A stretch of 10,296 nucleotides of DNA from JBGPYM01 sp041493205 (lineage in GTDB: Bacteria > Bacteroidota > Ignavibacteria > UBA10030 > UBA6906). Made by a program: the position numbers and the translations under genes. Within the stretch, counting starts at the first letter, position 1, and each line of letters starts with the position of its first letter. The stretch spans positions 1 through 10,296 of the forward strand of contig JBGPYM010000100.1 in the NCBI GenBank assembly GCA_041493205.1, given 5' to 3'. The notes below the pieces were generated by a model, which saw nothing but the letters and a program-made list of their open reading frames with translations, had not been told where the DNA came from and did not search any database. Below, piece after piece: positions 4,725 to 10,296 of the stretch.

Positions 4725-6984
4725 TATCTACCCGTCGCCGCAGGGCATCACCCTCTGGCTCGTGGACCGCGACGGGAGGAAATACCGCTGCCATGACGCG
4801 TTCGTCCCGTCGTTTTATATGCACGTGCCGGACGCCGACGAACAGCGCATCGCCGCACTCGTGCAGCCGTTTCCCTTCCGCGTCAGCCTCGAGCGGGTCG
4901 TGCGGCGGGAAATCTACGCCGATGAGGAATGGAATGTCCTCCGCGTGAGCGTCCACGACACCCTGCACCTGAAGGACGTCGTCCGCCGGCTGGAACGGCA
5001 CTTTCCTCACTTCGTCTTTTTCGATTCTGATATCGCGTCGCAGCAGCTCTACCTGTACCATACAGGCCTCTTTCCGCTTGCGTACGGTGAATACACGCTC
5101 GACGACGCCGGAGCGCTCACCGGCTGGCAGCTCCAGGACAGCGCCGAAGCCATGGAATATACCATGCCGCCGCTCGTGACCATGACGCTGAAAAACAGGC
5201 CCGATTTCGTGTCGCCGAAGTACAGGAAAACCTACCAGCTCGAGGTCGGCTATGACGGGAGAACGTACGGACTCGAAAACGAGGAGCCGGCGGAGGTGAT
5301 CGCCGCGCTCAACCGGCACCTGCAGCAGTGCGACCCCGATATCATCATGACCGAATACGGCGACGCAATCCTCCTGCCGATGCTCACCCGGCTGGCGGTG
5401 CAGGAAGGCGTGCCGCTCGCGCTCAACCGCGACGAGTCCGTGGGATACTTCACGACGAACGAGACCAGCTACTTCGCCTACGGCAAGATCGTCCACAAGG
5501 ACGGCGCATTCGAACTGGCCGGACGCTGGCACCTGGATACCGAAAACTCGTTCATGATGGGCGAGGCAAGCCTCGACGGCGTCGCGGAAATCGCCCGCCT
5601 CACACAGCTCCCCGTGCAGCACCAGTCCCGCTCCACGATCGGCTCCGCACTCTCCTCCATGCAGCTCTCCTGGGCATACCGGCACGGCTACCTGATACCG
5701 GCCAAGAAGCGGGAACCCGAAGAGTTCAAGTCCGCCTCGACCCTCCTGCTGGCCGACCGGGGCGGACTCATCTTCCAGCCGGTCATGGGGTTCCACGAAC
5801 AGATCGCGGAAATGGACTTTGTGTCGATGTATCCGACCATCATGGTCGAACATAACGTCTCTCCCGAGACCGTCAACTGCCGCTGCTGCCGGAACGCGGT
5901 CGTGCCGGAGCTCGGCTATACCATCTGCGAACGGCGCGAGGGAATCGTTCCCGCCACCCTCCGCACCGTCGTCCGCAAACGCTCGGCCTATAAGAAGATG
6001 AAAAAGGCCCTCAAGCGTGCAGGGGACGAGCGGTGGACGCTCTACGACCGCCGCCAGAATGCCCTCAAATGGATGCTTGTGACCTGCTTCGGCTACCTCG
6101 GATACAAGAACGCCCGCTTCGGCAGGATCGAGGCGCACGAGTCGGTCAACGCATTCTCGCGCGATGCGATCCTGCGCGCCAAGGAAATCGCCGAGGCGCG
6201 CGGCTACCACTTTATCCATGCTATCGTGGACTGCATGTGGCTCAGGAAACCGGGGGCGACGGAAGCCGACTATGAATCCCTGGCGGCAGAGGTGCGCACG
6301 GAGGTCGGGATCGACATCTCCCTCGAAGGAATCTACAACTGGATCCTGTTCCCCGCCTCCAAAATGGATCCCCGTATCCCCACCGCCAACCGCTACGTCG
6401 GCTGGTATGAGAACAACGAGATCAAAATCCGGGGCATCGAGGTCCGGCGCCGCGATACGCCGGTCTTTATCAAACGCATGCAGGGGGAAATGCTCAAGAT
6501 CTTCGGCGCGGCGAAAAACGTGGCGGCCCTTACCGGACTCGTCCCCGAGGCGCTCGCCAGAGCGGGGGAATTCGTCGCAACCCTCCGCGCAGGCAACGCC
6601 GACCCGCTGGAACTGGTGGTCCGGCGCCACCTCTCACGCGAGGCGGAGGAATACACTACCAACACCGCCAACGCCGCGGCGACAAAGGCCCTGGACGAAG
6701 CCGGTGTCCACCTCGCCCCCGGCGAAATGGTCGAATATGTCATCGTCGATATGTCCGGGAAGAAAAAGCCGGTGAAAGCAATCCCCGTGGCGCTCTACGC
6801 AGCCGAAGAGGGATACGATATCGAGGCCTATACCGAGCTGGCCCTCAAAGCCGTGGAAACCCTGCTCCTCCCGTTCGGGTACGATATCCCCGCGCTGCGC
6901 GAAGCGCTGGGATGCACCCTGCCGAAAAAAGGAACTCACCGCTACCGCACCTCGCACAGCCAGGGAAGCCTCTTTGAAGACTGA
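4693..6984 (+). CDS. polB2: B-family DNA polymerase, PolB2 type, with altered motif C and degenerate exonuclease
   Basis: The 763-residue protein resembles archaeal PolB2. N-terminal 'GWLFDIYPSPQGITLWLVD' is followed by an exonuclease-position domain (~160-330). There the DxE of Exo I is absent (PPLVTMTLKN), though an Exo II-like region with D224 remains, so proofreading is unlikely. Motif A is intact (DFVSMYPTI, D375). Motif B is KWMLVTCFGYLG (K459, G467). Motif C is 'AIVDCMWL': D513 is kept, but the second metal aspartate of YGDTDS is M515. PolB2 proteins were first described as inactivated polymerases, whereas a crenarchaeal member (Dpo2) has been reported as damage-induced and error-prone. 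The C-terminus ends QGSLFED, a QxxLF beta-clamp motif (757-761). The start at 4693 has GGAAA six bases upstream. The operon context supports a translesion role. Confidence 0.9.
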   Translation: MTTTITGWLFDIYPSPQGITLWLVDRDGRKYRCHDAFVPSFYMHVPDADEQRIAALVQPFPFRVSLERVVRREIYADEEWNVLRVSVHDTLHLKDVVRRLERHFPHFVFFDSDIASQQLYLYHTGLFPLAYGEYTLDDAGALTGWQLQDSAEAMEYTMPPLVTMTLKNRPDFVSPKYRKTYQLEVGYDGRTYGLENEEPAEVIAALNRHLQQCDPDIIMTEYGDAILLPMLTRLAVQEGVPLALNRDESVGYFTTNETSYFAYGKIVHKDGAFELAGRWHLDTENSFMMGEASLDGVAEIARLTQLPVQHQSRSTIGSALSSMQLSWAYRHGYLIPAKKREPEEFKSASTLLLADRGGLIFQPVMGFHEQIAEMDFVSMYPTIMVEHNVSPETVNCRCCRNAVVPELGYTICERREGIVPATLRTVVRKRSAYKKMKKALKRAGDERWTLYDRRQNALKWMLVTCFGYLGYKNARFGRIEAHESVNAFSRDAILRAKEIAEARGYHFIHAIVDCMWLRKPGATEADYESLAAEVRTEVGIDISLEGIYNWILFPASKMDPRIPTANRYVGWYENNEIKIRGIEVRRRDTPVFIKRMQGEMLKIFGAAKNVAALTGLVPEALARAGEFVATLRAGNADPLELVVRRHLSREAEEYTTNTANAAATKALDEAGVHLAPGEMVEYVIVDMSGKKKPVKAIPVALYAAEEGYDIEAYTELALKAVETLLLPFGYDIPALREALGCTLPKKGTHRYRTSHSQGSLFED

Positions 6985-7107
6985 GCCCGCCATCCGAACG
7001 GCACAAAGAGAATCACACAACCGGAGGTATTGCAAATGCAGAAACTGATCCCCATATTCAGCCACTTCACAATTCACTGTTCTTTCAAAATCATCACGGA
7101 GGTTGCT

Positions 7108-7725
7108 ATGAAGTATCGTACCGCGTTTGCTGCGCTCCTCTGCGCGCTTTTCATCGTGGGTGCAGTCACGACCGCGCAGGACAAGAAGCCCGATCCCGCC
7201 GCACAGAAAGCGGCGAGGGATGAAATGATGAAAGTGATGATCCAGGCCGCGACGCCGGGCGAACAGCACAAAAAGCTCGCGGAAATAGCGGGCTCCTGGG
7301 ACGCAACAATCTCCATGATGTTCGAACCGGGCGCGCCCCCCTCCACCAGCAAGGGGACATTGACCAACAAGACCGTCCTCGGCGGCCGGTTCCTGGAGAC
7401 GGAAATGAAGAATGAAATGATGGGCATGCCCATGGAAGGGATCGGCTTCCTGGGGTATGACAACGTCAACAAGAAGTATACGCTCTTCTGGATCGACAAT
7501 ATGGGTACGGTCATGTCCACCGCCGAAGGCGCAACCGACCAGTCAGGCAAGGTGCTCACGCTTTACGGGAAGATGGATGACCCGACGACCGGCGAACACG
7601 ACAAAAACGTGAAGTATGTCTACCGTCTGGGGGACAAGGACAAGTTCGTCTTTGAGATCCATGACCTTACCATCGGCGAACCGCACACGAAGGTGATGGA
7701 AGTGGTCTATACAAGGAAAAAATAA
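7108..7725 (+). CDS. secreted DUF1579 family protein
   Basis: A signal peptide (residues 1-23, MKYRT then hydrophobic AFAALLCALFIVGAV, likely cut after TTA) precedes a DUF1579 domain: 'LAEIAGSWDATISMMFEPGA', GGRFLE, GIGFLGYDNVNKKYT and LFWIDNMGT. The domain is a small beta-barrel type found in exported proteins of unknown function. The preferred start is ATG 7108, with GGAGG (7098-7102) five bases upstream, giving 205 residues and a standard signal peptide. A second in-frame ATG at 7036, with its own GGAGG (7023-7027), would add 24 residues (MQKLIPIFSHF...). The gene follows the polymerase gene by 123 bases with no visible terminator between them, so it could receive operon read-through, but its function looks unrelated. 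Confidence 0.85.
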   Translation: MKYRTAFAALLCALFIVGAVTTAQDKKPDPAAQKAARDEMMKVMIQAATPGEQHKKLAEIAGSWDATISMMFEPGAPPSTSKGTLTNKTVLGGRFLETEMKNEMMGMPMEGIGFLGYDNVNKKYTLFWIDNMGTVMSTAEGATDQSGKVLTLYGKMDDPTTGEHDKNVKYVYRLGDKDKFVFEIHDLTIGEPHTKVMEVVYTRKK

Positions 7726-7741
7726 GCGGGGTAACAAAAAC

Positions 7742-7779
7742 AAAGGCAGAGAGAACACAAAAATTCTCTCTGCCTTTTT
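7742..7779. terminator. bidirectional intrinsic terminator
   Basis: A perfect 14-bp stem (7742-7755 with 7764-7777) and an 8-base loop are followed by a T-run on the plus strand (7775-7779). An A-run lies on the other side (7735-7744), which becomes U's for minus-strand transcripts. It lies between the convergent DUF1579 and peptidase genes and serves both. Confidence 0.92.
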
Positions 7780-7793
7780 CATTGAAGATGAAT

Positions 7794-9086
7794 TTAAACT
7801 GCCCGATCCTCGGCTTTCGATCTTCCATCGGTCTTTTTCTTCGCGACGAGTCCTGACGGGATCTGCGGCGTCGAGAGCAGCTCTTCGAAGATCTTCCACC
7901 GCTTCTCCGGATGCGCCGGCGTTCCTCCCCGCGACTCGATATACCGCTTCACCATGTCCTGGCCGAGGTTATAGTTGATCACGTAGCTCCGGTACTGATC
8001 GAAGAACTTGGTCCGTTGCTGCGCCCGCTCGGGCGACATGAGGGCGTAATTGACCAGCCACTCCGCCGCATTCTCCCGGCTGATCTCCCCGTTCAGATAT
8101 CGTCGGGCAGCTTCGTTCCCCGCGTAAGCAAGCTTCAGGAACAGATCGTGCACTCTATAATAGTGTTCCGCCTTCGTGCCGTCCAGACCCGCCTTCGGAA
8201 AAAGGTTTTCGCTCTCAAACCGTATTCTCTCCTGGCCCGGGAACGCCATGGAGATACCGTAATTGGCTGTCCCCTCTGCGATCAACGACTGCGGGCTGAA
8301 GAGAGGATAGACGGAAAATTCAAGCCATTTCCGCTCGCGGACGAGCTTTGTCTCGAGCAGCGAATTATAGACGTGGTGCCCCGGGTACCCCTCGTGACTG
8401 GCCAGATCGACCGCCCGGTCGATCGTGATGGGGAAATCGGTGTTGATCTGTATCAGGCTGTGGCAGTTCCCTTTGAACCAGTTGTATCCGCTCCACGACT
8501 TTCCCGTGACATACTCAATCGTGAAGCTCTCCCCGTCCGGGAGCTTCAGGTGCTCCTGTGTCCGCTTCCGGCTCTCTTCCACGGCCGCCTTGAACACCGC
8601 GTCGACCTTTTTCGGAGGGATGGTAAAATCCTTCCGGTACGCCTCGAACCTTTGCGGCACCGGTCCCTTCCCGGGGAGGGCCGTGGAAAGCTCTTCGAGG
8701 ATCTCTTTGAAATGGTCCTCGGGATGCGTCGGTGCAACGGCGTCGTAAAGTGCGAACGATTCCTCGTCGAAGTTCATTTTCTTCCCGCCGAGGATGTCGG
8801 CGCGGGCGATAAGCGCCTGAAGCTGCCGTTCGAGGTAGCGCCAGCGGAGCTGGAGCATGTCGTCCATCCGCGCCGGGCTGAGCGTCTTGAGTTCCCCCGC
8901 GGCTGCAAGGGCAGCCTTCCGGATCTGGTCCGTGGTGAGCTTCTCCTGTGCGGCCTTGGATTTCAGCTCCTCGGGGCCGTAATACGCATCGACATAATCG
9001 GTATCGTGCTGCCCCAGTGCGAGAACCAGCCGGATGTACGATTCGGAAATCCGGTGCAGTGTCGTCAGTGATTGAGTCTGTGCCAT
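7794..9086 (-). CDS. DUF885-like zinc metallopeptidase
   Basis: The 430-residue product carries HEGYPGHH (231-238), matching the HE.YPGHH motif of DUF885 proteins, which are predicted metallopeptidases. A downstream E271 in 'SLIAEGTANYG' sits where a third zinc ligand is expected. The N-terminal half is mostly helical ('HRISESYIRLVLALGQHDTD', 'ALIARADILGG'), as in the family. Most DUF885 proteins are exported and near 550-600 residues. This one is shorter and shows no signal peptide from ATG 9086, so I expect it in the cytoplasm. The open frame continues upstream to a TTG at 9173, but that stretch lacks family resemblance and would intrude on the divergent gene's promoter region. No clear ribosome site precedes 9086, so the start is somewhat uncertain. 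Confidence 0.8.
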   Translation of the reverse strand: MAQTQSLTTLHRISESYIRLVLALGQHDTDYVDAYYGPEELKSKAAQEKLTTDQIRKAALAAAGELKTLSPARMDDMLQLRWRYLERQLQALIARADILGGKKMNFDEESFALYDAVAPTHPEDHFKEILEELSTALPGKGPVPQRFEAYRKDFTIPPKKVDAVFKAAVEESRKRTQEHLKLPDGESFTIEYVTGKSWSGYNWFKGNCHSLIQINTDFPITIDRAVDLASHEGYPGHHVYNSLLETKLVRERKWLEFSVYPLFSPQSLIAEGTANYGISMAFPGQERIRFESENLFPKAGLDGTKAEHYYRVHDLFLKLAYAGNEAARRYLNGEISRENAAEWLVNYALMSPERAQQRTKFFDQYRSYVINYNLGQDMVKRYIESRGGTPAHPEKRWKIFEELLSTPQIPSGLVAKKKTDGRSKAEDRAV

Positions 9087-9166
9087 GAGTGCAATGTTCG
9101 GGTCGGATGGGAATTGAGATGAAGGCAGGGCGATTCGCCGGTTGCTCCCTGTATGATACGGAATTC

Positions 9167-9195
9167 TTGACAATACTGCACCCGTGCACTACCTT
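9167..9195 (+). promoter_or_regulatory. possible promoter of the alcohol dehydrogenase gene
   Basis: A perfect TTGACA (9167-9172) stands 17 bases before TACCTT (9190-9195), which matches TATAAT at only three positions. The predicted transcription start (about 9202) coincides with the preferred GTG start, so the mRNA might be leaderless. No ribosome site is seen for this gene. Confidence 0.3.
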
Positions 9196-9201
9196 TCCCC
9201 C

Positions 9202-10197
9202 GTGAAAATCCTCAGTCTCACAACGCCTCTTCCGGTCGAACAAAGGCCTCTCGCATCCGCAGAGGTTGATCCCCCTGTGCCCGGCCCGCACGAAATCCTG
9301 GTTCGTGTCCATGTGTGCGGTGTCTGCCGCACCGATCTCCACATCGTCGAAGGGGATCTTCCGCTGCCGCGCCTGCCGCTCGTCCCCGGACATCAGATCG
9401 TGGGGAGCGTAGCGGCGCTCGGAGCGGGCGTGACGCTCTACGCGGTGGGGAAGAAGGTGGGCGTCCCGTGGCTCTTCAACACCTGTGGTTCATGCGAACA
9501 GTGCATGGCAGGGAGGGAAAATCTGTGCGACAACGGACGATTCACAGGGTACCACGTGGATGGCGGCTACGCCGAATATATGGTGGTCGGAGAGGACTAT
9601 GCGTATCCCCTCCCCGCGGCGTTCACGGACGCCGAGGCCGCACCGCTTCTCTGTGCCGGGGTCATAGCATACCGGGCCCTCCGGCTGAGCAGCATCCGGC
9701 CCGGTGAACGGCTCGGGCTCTATGGATTCGGGGCTTCCGCCCACATCACCATCCAGATCGCCCGGGACCGGGGTTGCGAGGTGTATGTCTTCACGAGGGG
9801 TGCGCACCACCGTTCGCTTGCCGAAGACCTCGGGTCGCACTGGACCGGCTCTGCAGATGCCCTTCCCCCGAAGCCACTCCACGGCGCGATCGTGTTCTCA
9901 CCATCGGGCGAAGCGGTGCCCGCCGCCCTCAAAGCCCTCGGCAAGGGAGGAACCGTCGCACTCGCCGGGATTCACATGAGCCCGATACCCGCCATGGAGT
10001 ATTCAACCATCTACCAGGAAAAAACAGTCCGGAGCGTCGCGAATAGCACGAGGCAGGATGTCCGCGAATTGCTGGAGGCGGCTGCCCGAATCCCGGTCCG
10101 TACCGAAGTGGAAGTCTTTCCGTTTGCAGAAGGGAACGCCGTCCTTGGCAAGCTCAAGCGAAGCGAACTCCGGGGAAGCGCCGTCTTGACCCTGTAA
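9202..10197 (+). CDS. zinc-dependent alcohol dehydrogenase (AdhA-like, MDR superfamily)
   Basis: NAD(P)-dependent oxidation of alcohols or reduction of aldehydes. The 331-residue protein has catalytic zinc ligands C42 (CGVCRTDLH), H64 in 'LPLVPGHQIVG', and C151 (APLLCAG). The usual GHE glutamate is a glutamine, as is common in this subgroup. Structural zinc cysteines are C95, C98, C101 and C109. The nucleotide-binding fold has GLYGFGASAH (172-181, GxGxxA). The start is GTG 9202, giving the normal 'MKILSLTTPLP' opening; an in-frame GTG at 9184 is possible. Length is typical and the gene is complete. It is divergent from the peptidase and appears unrelated to it. The substrate cannot be told from sequence. 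Confidence 0.92.
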   Translation: MKILSLTTPLPVEQRPLASAEVDPPVPGPHEILVRVHVCGVCRTDLHIVEGDLPLPRLPLVPGHQIVGSVAALGAGVTLYAVGKKVGVPWLFNTCGSCEQCMAGRENLCDNGRFTGYHVDGGYAEYMVVGEDYAYPLPAAFTDAEAAPLLCAGVIAYRALRLSSIRPGERLGLYGFGASAHITIQIARDRGCEVYVFTRGAHHRSLAEDLGSHWTGSADALPPKPLHGAIVFSPSGEAVPAALKALGKGGTVALAGIHMSPIPAMEYSTIYQEKTVRSVANSTRQDVRELLEAAARIPVRTEVEVFPFAEGNAVLGKLKRSELRGSAVLTL

Positions 10198-10209
10198 TGG
10201 CCGGCCGGT

Positions 10210-10296
10210 CTACTCCCAGGCGGCACCCTTCCATGTGCAGAGTACCGAGTGCAAGTCGTTGAATATGATCTCTTCTGGCTTGAGCGGGAGCGGCGG
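10210..10296 (-). CDS. C-terminal end of an unidentified gene, truncated by window edge
   Basis: Read leftwards from the window edge, an uninterrupted frame of 28 codons ends in TAG (10210-10212). It encodes PPLPLKPEEIIFNDLHSVLC followed by TWKGAAWE. The composition is protein-like, and the convergent position 12 bases from the dehydrogenase stop fits a gene end. The same segment on the plus strand has early stops. I do not recognise the family. The frame is short, so chance is not excluded. Confidence 0.45.
   Translation of the reverse strand, partial: PPLPLKPEEIIFNDLHSVLCTWKGAAWE

Noticed and set aside
4654..6630. 658-codon open frame on the minus strand opposite the B-family polymerase
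   Set aside because: It is a shadow of GC-rich codon use. The plus strand carries clear polymerase motifs and the antisense product has no recognisable domain.

Overview
The window is a GC-rich bacterial chromosome segment. The polymerase genes carry sliding-clamp motifs of the bacterial type. The only clear promoter has sigma-70-like -35/-10 hexamers. No gene fixes the phylum; the mix of a DUF1579 lipocalin-like secreted protein, a DUF885-type peptidase, ORF6N and GxxExxY genes is common in environmental genomes of the Bacteroidota/Chlorobi (FCB) neighbourhood, but this is only a guess.

Layout. (1) 1-369, minus strand: remnant of an ORF6N-domain gene with an internal deletion and frameshift. 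(2) 445-966: more than 500 bases without a convincing gene, holding two inverted repeats. (3) 967-6984, plus strand: a tight DNA-damage-tolerance operon that starts at a strong promoter with a palindromic operator between the -35 and -10 boxes. Gene order is a 12-cysteine mini-protein, a Y-family polymerase (DinB/Pol IV type), a DUF72-like protein, a RecA-fold ATPase-like protein with a degenerate P-loop, a GxxExxY gene, a small 'MGRT' protein, and a B-family polymerase of the PolB2 type whose motif C has lost its second aspartate. (4) 7108-7725: secreted DUF1579 protein, closed by a bidirectional terminator shared with (5) 7794-9086, minus strand, a DUF885-like metallopeptidase. (6) 9202-10197, plus strand: zinc alcohol dehydrogenase. 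(7) 10210-10296, minus strand: apparent C-terminal end of a further gene.

The main point of interest is region 3. Its logic resembles the ImuA-ImuB-DnaE2 mutasome cassette: a RecA-like accessory protein, a Y-family polymerase and a second replicative-fold polymerase under one damage-type promoter. Here the C-family DnaE2 is replaced by an archaeal-like PolB2, and DUF72, 'MGRT' and Cys-rich proteins are added. Both polymerases carry candidate clamp-binding motifs. A 464-bp GxxExxY unit bounded by 27-bp inverted repeats (24/27 matching) appears to have inserted into this operon at the 3' end of the RecA-like gene and replaced its C-terminal codons. The function of the whole cassette is inferred from families and context, not demonstrated.
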